A stretch of DNA of 64,000 nucleotides from Enterocloster bolteae. Lineage in GTDB: Bacteria; Bacillota; Clostridia; Lachnospirales; Lachnospiraceae. The notes below the pieces were generated by a model that ran no database searches, was not told the origin of the DNA, and saw nothing but the letters and a program-made list of their open reading frames with translations. Both the position numbers and the translations under genes were made by a program. Positions 33,299-42,563 of this stretch are shown here, piece after piece. Each line of letters opens with the position of its first letter. Position 1 is the stretch's first letter. The stretch covers positions 1-64,000 of the forward strand of contig JAETNT010000019.1 in the NCBI GenBank assembly GCA_021772025.1, in the 5' to 3' direction.

Positions 33299-34763
33299 CC
33301 CCGTTTTCCGCCGGACCGTCTAAAAGCCTTCCTCTATAGTCAAACCGGGAGCCATGACAGGGACAATCCCACGATTTTTCGTCCGGATTCCATTCCAGCT
33401 GGCAGCCCAGATGAGGACATTTTATGCTGACAACATACAGTTCTCCGTCCTCGTCCCGGTAAGCTCCTGCCTTTTGACCGTCAACCTCCACAATACCGCC
33501 GTGTCCTACCGGCAGATCCTCCAGAGAAATCTCCGGCTTTTGGAATACCCGCCTTCCCAGATCTTTAGCGGCGTGGACACCGTCTGTAATAAAGCTGGAG
33601 GCCGAAGCGGACGGAGTAAATCGCTGAGGTGAAAATACCTCCTCCTCTTCGCTTTCTCTTCCCAAAATCCCTTGGGAAATCAGCCCGGCCGCTACCATGG
33701 AGCTGGTCATTCCCCACTTGCCAAAACCTGTGGCTACATACCAGTTGGGTGTATCCGCAGAAAACCGTCCGATATAGGGGACCCCGTCTAAGGTTATGCA
33801 GTCCTGGGCAGACCAATGGGCATATTCTCTGGAATCCGGCCAGAATTCTTCCGCCTTCCTGCGAAGCATCTCGTACTTTCCTCCGCTTTTGTTTTCCCCT
33901 GTCCGGTGCTTGCCCCCGCCTAAAATGGTCATATCCTGAAAATCCCGAAAAGACAGGCCGTCCTCATCTACCCCCAGATACATACCTGACAGCGCCATCT
34001 CATTTTTAAGGGCCAGGCAATAGCTGCGCTCCTGATGCATCCGAAGAAAATAGTAGCCGGGGCGCAAAAGGAATGGATAATGGCCTGCAAATACAATGTG
34101 ATCTGCAAATACCCGTCCCTGTTTTGTAACAAGGCAATGAGCTTCTGCTTCCAAAACTCTGGTGTGTTCATAAATTGTAAGGTTCTTTGTCAAGGCATGT
34201 AAAAACTTCAGCGGATGAAACTGGGCCTGTTCCTCAAACCGCACTGCACCAGCTATAGAAAAAGGCAAGTCTTCAGGTTTTGCCGGCTTTTGGGTAAAAG
34301 ATGCAGGAAGGCCCAGACTCTTTGCCGCCTGTGCTTCTTTTAAAAGATTCTCTCTCATCTCCCCATTCTCTCTGGTATAAAGATAAGCAGGCCGTTTTTC
34401 AAAGAAACAGGTAATATTCTGTTCTCTGATTATCCGCTCGTACTCCGTGATAGCGTTCTGATTCGCACGGGCATAGGAAACTGCCTTTTCTCTCCCTAAA
34501 GTTTCCAAAAGCTTGTGATAGATTAGGCCATGCTGGGAAGTAATTTTGGCCGTAGTGTTTTGGGTCTGGCCGCTTCCCACAGTCTCTGCCTCCAATACCA
34601 CGGTTTTTACGCCGTGAGACTGCAAAAACCAGGCTGTTAGGATTCCTGCCAGCCCGGCTCCCACTACTGCTGCTTCTGTATGAACATCCCCCGTAAGGCT
34701 TTTCTCTTTGTCAGAGATGGATTCTCCGGCTTCTTCTATTGTTTTCTTCCATATGGATTCCAT
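33273..34763 (-). CDS. FAD-dependent oxidoreductase with C-terminal Rieske domain
   Basis: A 496-residue two-domain flavoprotein. The N-terminal DAO-type domain has the FAD-binding AAVVGAGLAGILTAWFL at about residue 32, then VVLEAETVGSGQT, a substrate domain and GFGKWGMTSSMVAAGLI near the C-terminal FAD contact. Residues about 410-496 form a Rieske [2Fe-2S] domain with both ligand pairs: CPHLGC and CPCHGS. Related fused proteins exist in Firmicutes and Proteobacteria with unknown substrates (family knowledge). It is the fourth gene of the run CPBP protease, rarA, hydrolase, oxidoreductase. The start chosen is ATG at 34763 behind GCAGG; a TTG at 34829 would add 22 residues without support. Confidence 0.92.
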   Translation of the reverse strand: MESIWKKTIEEAGESISDKEKSLTGDVHTEAAVVGAGLAGILTAWFLQSHGVKTVVLEAETVGSGQTQNTTAKITSQHGLIYHKLLETLGREKAVSYARANQNAITEYERIIREQNITCFFEKRPAYLYTRENGEMRENLLKEAQAAKSLGLPASFTQKPAKPEDLPFSIAGAVRFEEQAQFHPLKFLHALTKNLTIYEHTRVLEAEAHCLVTKQGRVFADHIVFAGHYPFLLRPGYYFLRMHQERSYCLALKNEMALSGMYLGVDEDGLSFRDFQDMTILGGGKHRTGENKSGGKYEMLRRKAEEFWPDSREYAHWSAQDCITLDGVPYIGRFSADTPNWYVATGFGKWGMTSSMVAAGLISQGILGRESEEEEVFSPQRFTPSASASSFITDGVHAAKDLGRRVFQKPEISLEDLPVGHGGIVEVDGQKAGAYRDEDGELYVVSIKCPHLGCQLEWNPDEKSWDCPCHGSRFDYRGRLLDGPAENGVDMPEELC

Positions 34764-34893
34764 GGGATACCTGCCTTTCTGAGCCAGGGTTTTAAAAAGC
34801 CTCTGGTTCTCTGGCAGTAGTATAGACAATTTAAGCCGGTTTCATACTTGATTCCAACCACCTGGCTCCGGCCCTTACAGCCTGCTGCATTTC

Positions 34894-35409
34894 TCACTCA
34901 TCAATCTCCACCTGACACATCTTCATAGCCTCCAAAGCGTTTTTATGACTCTCGGGAGTTACTCCGGCACAGCATTTGGCATCTACCCGGATCCGTGCTT
35001 CCGGCAGGGCTGCTTTTAATAAAAGGGCGTTGGAAATGACGCAGATATCGGTGCACAGGCCTGCCAATTGAACTTCCTCATAGCCTTTTCCGGCAGCCCA
35101 CTCTGCTAAGGCCATACTTCCGAAAGTATTTTTCTCAAAGTATCGCCCTTTAAAGTCCCCCAGCTCTTCGCACAGCTCCCATCCGTCCGTATCCACGATA
35201 CAGTGGGGAACCGGAAGTTTTTTGCCTTCCTGGGTGTTCAGATAATTTTCCTCGTGAGTATCCAAAGTAAAGGCTACATCCCAGCCCTCTGTCTGGCATT
35301 TTACCACCTTATCCCTCACATCAGGGACAATGGCCCGGGCTTCTGCAGTTCCCAGACTTCCGTCAATAAAATCCTTCTGCATATCCACTACTACTAATAG
35401 ACGCTTCAT
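34894..35409 (-). CDS. Isochorismatase-family cysteine hydrolase (nicotinamidase-like)
   Basis: A 171-residue cytoplasmic hydrolase. The catalytic aspartate is in LLVVVDMQKDFIDGSLG, a central basic residue lies in GRYFEKNTFGS, and the nucleophile is in LAGLCTDICVISNALLLKA. This trio is that of PncA-type nicotinamidases and related amidohydrolases. A nicotinamidase role in NAD salvage is plausible, but the metal site is less clear than in canonical PncA, so the family name is safer. It lies 54 bases after rarA. Confidence 0.9.
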   Translation of the reverse strand: MKRLLVVVDMQKDFIDGSLGTAEARAIVPDVRDKVVKCQTEGWDVAFTLDTHEENYLNTQEGKKLPVPHCIVDTDGWELCEELGDFKGRYFEKNTFGSMALAEWAAGKGYEEVQLAGLCTDICVISNALLLKAALPEARIRVDAKCCAGVTPESHKNALEAMKMCQVEIDE

Positions 35410-35463
35410 AATGTCCTCCTTCTGCCACCGCCCAGGTTTGGGGATAGCTGCTTTCTGCTGTTA

Positions 35464-36795
35464 TCATTTCCCACTTTCTGAAGAACCTTCCCGAAAATGT
35501 TTTGCCCAGGAAAGCCTGTCTGCGGCTTTTCCCTCTTCTCCTTCCCTGGTAGGCTCATAATAGGTCTTCCCCGCAAGGCTGTCCGGCAGGCACTGGATCC
35601 GTGCAATCTTTTCTTTTGTATCGTGGGCATATATATACCCTTGTCCATACTTCAAGTCTTTCATCAGTTCTGTAGGCGCATTGCGGATCACCAAAGGCAC
35701 CGGCTCTGAAAGCATGTTCAGTGCATCTTCCTTAGCTGTCTCATAGGCCCGGTAAACGGAATTGGATCTGGGAGCCAGGGATAAATAAATCACCGCCTGT
35801 GCAAGGTTTACATTGCACTCAGGCATCCCCAGAAAATGACAGGCCTGATAAGCCGCCACCGTAAGGGAGAGGGCCGCCGGATCCGCCATCCCTACGTCCT
35901 CGCTGGCAAACCGGATAAGGCGTCTGGCCACATACAGAGGATCCTCCCCCGCCTCCAGCATCCGGGCCAGCCAGTAAACCGCCCCGTCCGGATCGCTGTT
36001 TCTCATAGATTTGTGAAGAGCAGAAATGAGATTGTAATGCTCCTCCCCTTTTTTATCATACAGCAGGGATTTGCGGCTGATGCACTGCTCCAGGATTTCT
36101 CTGGTTACAATGGTTTTCTCACGGGTTATCTCCCCGTTATTTACCGCCATCTCCAAAGTATTTAAAGCCGTTCTGGCATCGCCGTTTGCAAACTGGGCAA
36201 TAGCCTCCAAAAGGCTGTCAGGAATCTCCACTTCCAAATATCCAAAGCCTTTTGGACTTTTTAAGGCCCTCTTTAAAAGTCCGGTTAAGTCCTCCGCGGT
36301 CAGGGACTGAAGGACAAAAACCTTGCATCGGGACAAAAGCGCCGCATTGATCTCAAAGGAGGGGTTCTCTGTAGTAGCTCCGATTAAAATAATACTTCCT
36401 TTCTCCACATAGGGAAGGAAAGCATCCTGCTGAGCCTTATTAAACCGGTGAATCTCGTCCACAAACACCAGGGTCTTAAGGCCGAAACGGCGGGCATTTT
36501 CCGCCTTTGCCATCACTTCCTTAATCTCCTTAATCCCGCTGGTAACCGCGCTGAAATTGACAAAATCCGCATGCGTTCTCTCTGCAATAATGCTTGCAAG
36601 GGTAGTTTTTCCTACCCCTGGCGGCCCCCAGAATATCATGGAAGAAATTTTGTCCTGATCAATCAAGCGCCGCAGTACCTTTCCCTCTCCAATCAGGTGT
36701 TTCTGGCCTGCAAACTCATCCAGATTCTCCGGCCTCAGCCTGCTGGCCAGAGGACTTTCTGCCTCCCGGCAGTCAAACAGAGACATCTGTTCCAA
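35464..36795 (-). CDS. rarA: Replication-associated recombination protein A (RarA/MgsA)
   Basis: A 443-residue AAA+ ATPase that acts at stalled replication forks. SPLASRLRPENLDEFAGQ leads into Walker A GPPGVGKTTL, Walker B LVFVDEIHRFNKAQQDAFLP, sensor 1 GATTENPSFEIN and the C-terminal tetramerisation part (RFASEDVGMADPAAL, then EAKEDALNMLSEP-like sequence). The ribosome site AGGAGG is nine bases before a TTG at 36795 but 18 before the ATG at 36786, so a TTG start is preferred. It follows the CPBP protease gene by 19 bases. Confidence 0.95.
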   Translation of the reverse strand: MEQMSLFDCREAESPLASRLRPENLDEFAGQKHLIGEGKVLRRLIDQDKISSMIFWGPPGVGKTTLASIIAERTHADFVNFSAVTSGIKEIKEVMAKAENARRFGLKTLVFVDEIHRFNKAQQDAFLPYVEKGSIILIGATTENPSFEINAALLSRCKVFVLQSLTAEDLTGLLKRALKSPKGFGYLEVEIPDSLLEAIAQFANGDARTALNTLEMAVNNGEITREKTIVTREILEQCISRKSLLYDKKGEEHYNLISALHKSMRNSDPDGAVYWLARMLEAGEDPLYVARRLIRFASEDVGMADPAALSLTVAAYQACHFLGMPECNVNLAQAVIYLSLAPRSNSVYRAYETAKEDALNMLSEPVPLVIRNAPTELMKDLKYGQGYIYAHDTKEKIARIQCLPDSLAGKTYYEPTREGEEGKAADRLSWAKHFREGSSESGK

Positions 36796-36814
36796 TTCCG
36801 TTCACCTCCTGTGG

Positions 36815-37753
36815 TTAAAAATTGAAGGCAAATTCTGCTAAACTTATGAGTAAAAAGAAAATAACCCCAAAATTTCCAAAAATAATCCCCATCCGCTTTT
36901 TTACTGTCATTGCCGGCGCCGACCACTCATAAGGAGTCTGATAAAAGCGGATCTTTTTCCAGAAGACAATCAGCAGCACTATCCCTCCGACAGAAGCCCC
37001 AAAATAACAGAGCTCATAGCCCAAAAGTACCAGAATCCCCATTATCCCCGCTATTCCCGGAAGGCTTCCCCATTCCAGCAGCACCATCAGCAAAGTGCTT
37101 CCCATAAAGTTCACCAACATATGGAGAATAATAGTGTTGCGAACTTTTCCGGTCCGCACATAGACGTATCCGAAAATCACCCCCAAAGCAAATGCATAGA
37201 AAAACTGGTAAAAATTGCCGTGAAGCAGTCCGAAGAAAAATCCGGAAATAATTACCGCAGTCTTTTCCCCGAATATCAGTATCCTATCGATGACCAGCTT
37301 TCGCATCAGCAGCTCCTCCACCACCGGACCGATTGCCACCATAGTGAGAAAGGATATGGGAATACTGGAACTCTCTACTATCTCCTCCACGGCATTTTGA
37401 CTGGTTCCGCTTCCAAACAGAATCATAAAACCTCTGCCAATCAGATTTCCGGCCATCATTACTCCCACGCATATGAGAAAAACTACTGCCCAGACATCCC
37501 AGGTCCATTTCTCGTGAATCCGCGCCGGCTTTGGATAAGAGACGGTCTGGAAAATTCCTGCGGCCGCCGGAAAAGCCAGAAGGTACATGGCGGCGCTGCC
37601 AATCAAAAGCCGGGTATCCGTGTCCATAAAATCCAATCCCAATACCAGGAAAACTCCTGCAATCAAATACTGCGCCAGCACTGAAAAGATTAAAAAACCG
37701 GCGCATGCCAGACCTACCCGTGAAAAAATCCGTTTCCAATCTCTTTCGTTCAT
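36815..37753 (-). CDS. CPBP-family intramembrane metalloprotease
   Basis: A 312-residue protein with about eight membrane segments. The CAAX/Abi (CPBP) motifs lie in order in the middle: VVEELLMRKLV (EExxxR type), GFFFGLLHGN (FxxxH) and IILHMLVNFMGS (HxxxN), giving the glutamates and histidines of an intramembrane active site. Bacterial members mature peptides or confer bacteriocin immunity; no bacteriocin gene is nearby. It begins the minus-strand group that continues into rarA. Confidence 0.9.
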   Translation of the reverse strand: MNERDWKRIFSRVGLACAGFLIFSVLAQYLIAGVFLVLGLDFMDTDTRLLIGSAAMYLLAFPAAAGIFQTVSYPKPARIHEKWTWDVWAVVFLICVGVMMAGNLIGRGFMILFGSGTSQNAVEEIVESSSIPISFLTMVAIGPVVEELLMRKLVIDRILIFGEKTAVIISGFFFGLLHGNFYQFFYAFALGVIFGYVYVRTGKVRNTIILHMLVNFMGSTLLMVLLEWGSLPGIAGIMGILVLLGYELCYFGASVGGIVLLIVFWKKIRFYQTPYEWSAPAMTVKKRMGIIFGNFGVIFFLLISLAEFAFNF

Positions 37754-37841
37754 TTGTATCCTCCATGCTTCTGTCTACTCTCAAGCTGTCCGTCAACTGT
37801 TCATAGTATATCAGTATATCACAACACCGGAGCAACGTAAA

Positions 37842-37880
37842 TAAAAAAAACAGGCAGCAAAGATTTTACTCTCGCTGCCC
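37842..37880 (-). terminator. Terminator of the rubredoxin gene
   Basis: On the minus strand GGCAGC pairs with GCTGCC across a 15-base loop, then TGTTTTTTTT. Confidence 0.8.
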
Positions 37881-37904
37881 GCTCCTTTTTACAAAGCTGT
37901 AACT

Positions 37905-38066
37905 TTATTCTTCCGGAACAAATACATCTTTCCCCATACCGCAGATCGGGCATACCCAATCCTCCGGAAGCTCCTCAAACGGAGTCCCTGGAGCAATTCC
38001 GCCGTCCGGATCTCCTGCTTCCGGATCATATACGTAACCGCAGGGCTCGCAAATATATTTCTGCAT
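37905..38066 (-). CDS. Rubredoxin
   Basis: A 53-residue rubredoxin: [20 protein letters not shown], then [22 protein letters not shown] and a short acidic end. The four iron ligands are the cysteines at positions 6, 9, 39 and 42 in two CxxCG motifs, and the spacing is standard. It shuttles single electrons in anaerobes, often to oxygen- or peroxide-detoxifying enzymes. AGGAGG lies seven bases before ATG. It sits downstream of the EF-G paralogue on the same strand (43-base gap) with its own terminator after it. Confidence 0.95.
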   Translation of the reverse strand: MQKYICEPCGYVYDPEAGDPDGGIAPGTPFEELPEDWVCPICGMGKDVFVPEE

Positions 38067-38109
38067 AGCATAACCTCCTTTTTTATCAGATTAACCCTAT
38101 TTTAACTTT

Positions 38110-40203
38110 TTATTCATCCTTCATAGCAGCTCTGGCTTCTACTTCTTTCTTTTGTACATCACCGGGAGCCTGCTCGTAACGTGCAAATTCATACTCATAA
38201 GTGCCGATGCCGCCGGTCATGGAACGGAGATCGGTATTGTAGCCGTAAAGCTCAGACATGGGAATATCCGCCTCAATAATCTGTTTTCCTTTATGATCCG
38301 GATTCATTCCCAGCACACGGCCGCGGCGGCGGTTTAAGTCGCCCATAACATCTCCTGTAAACTTATCCGGAACTGTAACCTTTAAGGAAGCGATAGGCTC
38401 TAAAAGAACCGGTCCCGCATCCATAAAGCCCTTCTTAAAGGCCAGGATGGTAGCCATTTTAAATGCCATCTCAGAGGAATCTACCGGGTGGTAGGAGCCG
38501 TCTACCAATGTGGCTTTTAATCCCACAACCGGATATCCGGCCAAAGGACCTTTCTGAACACATTCCTGAAGCCCCTTTTCCACTGCCGGGAAGTAATTCT
38601 TAGGAACGGAACCGCCAAAAATCTTCTCCTCAAATACGTAAGGGGTCTGTAAATCGCCGGAAGGCTCAAATTCCATCCAAACGTCACCGAACTGGCCGTG
38701 TCCGCCGGACTGTTTCTTGTGGCGTCCCTGAACTTTTACCTTCTTTCTTAAAGTCTCCCGGAATGCGAATTTAGGCTTCTCCAATATAATATCTACTTTG
38801 TAGCGCGCCTGAAGCTTACTGGAAACTACCTCCAGCTGCTGATCGCCGATGGCATACAGTAAAGACTGGCGGTTCTCCGGATCCCCTACCACACGGAGAG
38901 TTAAATCCTCTTCCATTATCTTGGCAAGAGCGCCGGCAACCTTGTCATCCTCGCCCTTATTTGCCGCCCGGAACGCCATATAAGTGTAAGGCGTGGAAAT
39001 CTCCGGCTTGTGGTAAACAATAGGAGCGCTCTTTAACGCGATGGTGTCGCCGGTCTGGGTTATCGAAAGTTTAGCAACCGCGCCGATATCACCGGCCTTC
39101 AGCTGATTAACCTCAATCTGCTCCTTGCCTCTTAATACGTAAATCTTGCCGATTTTTTCCTCGGCATCCTTATTCACATTGTAAATAACGCTGTCCGGCT
39201 TTAAGGTGCCGGTGCAAACCTTTATAAACGAATATTTTCCAATAAAAGGATCCACAATGGTCTTAAATACTCTTGCAGAGAGGGAAACGTTATCATCATA
39301 TTTGGCTGTAAAACGCTCTCCGGTGGAAACATCTACGCCGATGCACTCATAGCGATCCGGTGACGGGAAGTACTTATCGAAAGCCTGAAGCAGTACGGAA
39401 AAGCCCTGGCAGTTAATGCCGGAACCAAGCATAATGGGCACGATGTTTCCTTCAATAACATGGCTTCTTAAGGCATTGGAAATTTCTTCCTGGGTAAATT
39501 CCTCTCCCGAGAAATAGCGCTCCATATATTCTTCGCTGGTCTCCGCCACCGCCTCCATAAGAGCTTCTCTGGCAATCCCCAGGTTTTTCTCCACATAATC
39601 CGGAATCTCACACTCTACGTAGTTGCTCAGCTCTGTAAAACGACGGCCCTTCATCTTCACCACGTTTACAAAACCTACGAATTTCTCGTTTTCACGGATT
39701 GGGAGCTGGAAAGGAGCAATCTTACGGCCGAAACGGGTTTCCAATTTTAATACCAGTTCACGGTAGCTGGCATGATCGTCATCCATATTGGTAACAAAGA
39801 ACAGCCGGGGAAGGTTGTATTTTTCACACAGCTCCCATGCCTTCTCAGTTCCAACCTCAATGCCTGCCTTACAGTTTACCACAATAACAGCCGCGTCTGC
39901 AACGCTGATAGCTTCCTCTACCTCCCCCACAAAGTCAAAGTAGCCGGGAGTATCTAACAGATTGATCTTAATGGGGCCGTTCTCCCCTTCATATTCTAAC
40001 GGAATTAAAGAGGTGGAGATAGAAAACTGTCTCTTAATTTCTTCCTTATCATAATCGCTGATGGTGCTGCCGTCAGTAACCTTACCCATTCTTTTTGTAA
40101 CCCCGGTAATTAACGCCAGAGCTTCTGCAACTGTAGTCTTTCCTGCACCGCCATGGCCCAATAATACAATGTTGCGAATCTGACTGGTTCCATAAACATT
40201 CAT
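38110..40203 (-). CDS. Elongation factor G-like GTPase (EF-G paralogue)
   Basis: A 697-residue translational GTPase with all five EF-G domains. G1 is GHGGAGKTT, the switch region DGSTISDYDKEEIKRQFSI, G3 DTPGYFDFVGEVE. The G4 position reads FVTNMDDD where canonical EF-G has VNKMDR, so the guanine-contacting lysine is replaced. Domain IV (KQSGGHGQFGDVW) and domain V (MSELYGYNTDLRSMTGG) are intact. The neighbourhood lacks rpsL/rpsG/tuf, so this is the secondary EF-G-like protein, not the main fusA. Its role is not established; back-translocation, ribosome rescue and a stress-form EF-G are options. The start is ATG at 40203 behind AGGAGG. Confidence 0.9.
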   Translation of the reverse strand: MNVYGTSQIRNIVLLGHGGAGKTTVAEALALITGVTKRMGKVTDGSTISDYDKEEIKRQFSISTSLIPLEYEGENGPIKINLLDTPGYFDFVGEVEEAISVADAAVIVVNCKAGIEVGTEKAWELCEKYNLPRLFFVTNMDDDHASYRELVLKLETRFGRKIAPFQLPIRENEKFVGFVNVVKMKGRRFTELSNYVECEIPDYVEKNLGIAREALMEAVAETSEEYMERYFSGEEFTQEEISNALRSHVIEGNIVPIMLGSGINCQGFSVLLQAFDKYFPSPDRYECIGVDVSTGERFTAKYDDNVSLSARVFKTIVDPFIGKYSFIKVCTGTLKPDSVIYNVNKDAEEKIGKIYVLRGKEQIEVNQLKAGDIGAVAKLSITQTGDTIALKSAPIVYHKPEISTPYTYMAFRAANKGEDDKVAGALAKIMEEDLTLRVVGDPENRQSLLYAIGDQQLEVVSSKLQARYKVDIILEKPKFAFRETLRKKVKVQGRHKKQSGGHGQFGDVWMEFEPSGDLQTPYVFEEKIFGGSVPKNYFPAVEKGLQECVQKGPLAGYPVVGLKATLVDGSYHPVDSSEMAFKMATILAFKKGFMDAGPVLLEPIASLKVTVPDKFTGDVMGDLNRRRGRVLGMNPDHKGKQIIEADIPMSELYGYNTDLRSMTGGIGTYEYEFARYEQAPGDVQKKEVEARAAMKDE

Positions 40204-40244
40204 AGCAATTCCCTCCTGTACAACCAAATTTAGTCCATGCGTAT

Positions 40245-40273
40245 ATTTTACTAAAAAATTCAGAAATTTTCAA
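40245..40273 (-). promoter_or_regulatory. Promoter of the EF-G-like gene
   Basis: On the minus strand TTGAAA (40273-40268), a 17-base spacer and TAAAAT (40250-40245), about 40 bases before the start codon. Confidence 0.75.
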
Positions 40274-40343
40274 GCAGAATATGCAAGTTATACAAAGAAT
40301 TCGAAGAACACTTTGCGACGTTAAACTTTAAAGTGATAAATCA

Positions 40344-40372
40344 TTGACATTTTTATCCCCATGCTTTACAAT
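40344..40372 (+). promoter_or_regulatory. Promoter of aroF-tyrA-aroA
   Basis: TTGACA, a 17-base spacer and TACAAT, 36 bases before aroF. A small hairpin (CTCG...CGAG with GTTTTT/AAAAAC, 40378-40401) lies between it and the ribosome site. Confidence 0.85.
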
Positions 40373-40408
40373 GTAACTCGAAGTTTTTAGAAAAACGAGG
40401 TTAATTCT

Positions 40409-41419
40409 ATGATTATTATAATGAAACCAGGCGCTTCTCAAGAAGCCATTGCAAATGTAACCCGCCAGATAGAGGACAAAGGCCTTAAATCCCACCTTTC
40501 CCAAGGAGCCCAGGTAACCATTATCGGCGTAGTAGGTGATAAAAGCCTTTTATCCGGCTGCAACATAGAGTTGTCGGAAGGCGTGGAAAAAATCGTTCCG
40601 GTTACTGAATCCTATAAGCTGGTAAACAAAAAGTTTCATCCGGAAGATTCTGTCGTTCCGGTAGGTCCCGCCGCCATCGGGCCGGGCACCTTAACGGTTA
40701 TGGCCGGACCCTGTGCCATCGAGAACCATAATCAGCTTTTGGAAACCGCCTTTGCGGTAAAAAAAGCGGGAGCTACCTTTCTTCGAGGCGGCGCATTTAA
40801 ACCCCGTACCTCCCCCTATGCATTTCAGGGTTTGGAGGAAGAAGGACTTAAGTATATGAAGGAGGCCAGAGAGGCCACCGGGCTTCCGGTGATCTGTGAG
40901 GTTACCAGCGAGCATGCTATTGAAAGTGCTGTAAAATATGTGGATATGCTTCAAATCGGCGCCCGGAACATGCAGAATTTTGAGCTTTTGAAAGAAGTAG
41001 GCCGGGCCGGGATCCCCGTTTTATTAAAACGCGGCCTTTCTGCTACTATTGACGAATGGCTCAATGCTGCCGAATATATTCTGGCTTCCGGAAATCCTAA
41101 TGTCGTTCTCTGCGAGCGAGGGATCCGCACCTATGAGACAGCCACCCGCAATACTTTGGATCTAAGCGCTGTCCCGGTTATCCGCGCCAAAAGCCATCTT
41201 CCGGTCATTGTAGATCCCAGCCATGCCACCGGCTGCCGGGCTTATGTAGAGCCCCTTTCCAAAGCCGCCTTAGCATGCGGTGCGGACGGCCTTATGATTG
41301 AGGTTCATCCCTGTCCCTCCTGTGCTCTGTCTGACGGCCCTCAATCTCTTACTTTCCCGGATTTTGAGAAGCTGATGGAGGGTCTAAAGCCTTATGCCCA
41401 GCTGGCAGGACGGAGCTGA
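40409..41419 (+). CDS. aroF: 3-Deoxy-7-phosphoheptulonate (DAHP) synthase
   Basis: A 336-residue type I-beta DAHP synthase, the first enzyme of the shikimate pathway, joining phosphoenolpyruvate and erythrose 4-phosphate. Residues 1-70 form the ferredoxin-like regulatory extension ([20 protein letters not shown]), and the barrel has [52 protein letters not shown] and IEVHP, covering the metal and substrate residues. The extension usually confers feedback control by tyrosine or phenylalanine. The stop codon is four bases before tyrA. Confidence 0.97.
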   Translation: MIIIMKPGASQEAIANVTRQIEDKGLKSHLSQGAQVTIIGVVGDKSLLSGCNIELSEGVEKIVPVTESYKLVNKKFHPEDSVVPVGPAAIGPGTLTVMAGPCAIENHNQLLETAFAVKKAGATFLRGGAFKPRTSPYAFQGLEEEGLKYMKEAREATGLPVICEVTSEHAIESAVKYVDMLQIGARNMQNFELLKEVGRAGIPVLLKRGLSATIDEWLNAAEYILASGNPNVVLCERGIRTYETATRNTLDLSAVPVIRAKSHLPVIVDPSHATGCRAYVEPLSKAALACGADGLMIEVHPCPSCALSDGPQSLTFPDFEKLMEGLKPYAQLAGRS

Positions 41420-41423
41420 TGCC

Positions 41424-42521
41424 ATGGCAGAACAAACCATTGCTTTTATCGGCTTGGGCCTTATCGGCGGCTCTATTGCCCGGGGAATAAAGCGGGCTAA
41501 TCCGAATATCCGAATTATGGCTTATATGCGGACCCGAAGCCGCCTGGAGCAGGCCCGGACAGAGGGGATTGTAGATGTGATTCTGGACGGCATTGACTGC
41601 CATTTAAACCAGTGTGACATGATATTTTTATGCACCCCGGTAGAATACAATGCAGGCTATTTGGCATCCATCCGCCCTTACTTAAAGCCCGGGGCTATCC
41701 TCACCGACGTAGGCAGCACCAAAACTAATATTCATGAAGAAGTAAAACGGCTTCACATGGAGAACTGTTTTGTCGGCGGCCACCCCATGGCCGGTTCAGA
41801 AAAAACCGGCTATGAGAATTCCACGGATCATTTGCTGGAAAATGCTTATTATATTATAACGCCTTCACAACAGTCCACTCCAAAACAGGTGGAACGGGTG
41901 GCGGAGATCGCCCGAACCATAGGGGCCATCCCCATGGTTTTAGATTACCGGGAACATGACCGGGCAGTAGCGGCCATCAGCCATCTTCCTCATTTAATCG
42001 CTTCCAGTCTGGTGAATCTGGTAAAGTCCTGCGATAATTCCGCAGAAACTATGAAGCAGATTGCTGCAGGAGGTTTTAAAGACATCACCCGAATCGCTTC
42101 CTCTTCCCCGGAAATGTGGGAACAGATTTGTATGGCCAACAGCGGGCCTATCGGAGAAATTTTAGAACAGTATATCGCCTCCCTCTCTTCTATTTTAGAG
42201 GCAGTAAAGAATCGAAAGAAGGGGGTCGTCTTTGATCTGTTAAAAGAATCCCGAGAATATCGGAATTCCATTACTGATCGAGCCAAGGGAGCCATTGAAC
42301 CGGATTACTCTTTCTCTGTAGATATTGTGGACGAGGCCGGCGCTATCTCTACTCTGTCGGTTATTCTGGCCGCCAAGGGCATCAGCATTAAGAATATCGG
42401 CATTAACAACAACCGGGAGCAGGGAGAAGGCGCCCTCCGGATCACCTTTTATGATGAGGAATCTTTAAATGCCGCCTGGGCTCAGCTTACCCGCTACCAT
42501 TATGAATTATTCCGCCAGTAA
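41424..42521 (+). CDS. tyrA: Prephenate dehydrogenase
   Basis: A 365-residue NAD-dependent dehydrogenase of tyrosine synthesis. The Rossmann motif is IAFIGLGLIGGSIARGI. The catalytic part has DVGSTKTNIHEE, FVGGHPMAGSEKTGYE and AAISHLPHLIASSL. A C-terminal ACT domain (about 295-365, VDEAGAISTLSVILAAKGIS) suggests tyrosine feedback. The start is ATG at 41424, with GGAG nine bases upstream; the ORF could be extended upstream but would overlap aroF. It is the second gene of the aroF-tyrA-aroA operon. Confidence 0.96.
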   Translation: MAEQTIAFIGLGLIGGSIARGIKRANPNIRIMAYMRTRSRLEQARTEGIVDVILDGIDCHLNQCDMIFLCTPVEYNAGYLASIRPYLKPGAILTDVGSTKTNIHEEVKRLHMENCFVGGHPMAGSEKTGYENSTDHLLENAYYIITPSQQSTPKQVERVAEIARTIGAIPMVLDYREHDRAVAAISHLPHLIASSLVNLVKSCDNSAETMKQIAAGGFKDITRIASSSPEMWEQICMANSGPIGEILEQYIASLSSILEAVKNRKKGVVFDLLKESREYRNSITDRAKGAIEPDYSFSVDIVDEAGAISTLSVILAAKGISIKNIGINNNREQGEGALRITFYDEESLNAAWAQLTRYHYELFRQ

Positions 42522-42563
42522 AAGACCGGCGGCCAGCTTTTACACAAAAGGAGGATTTCATTT

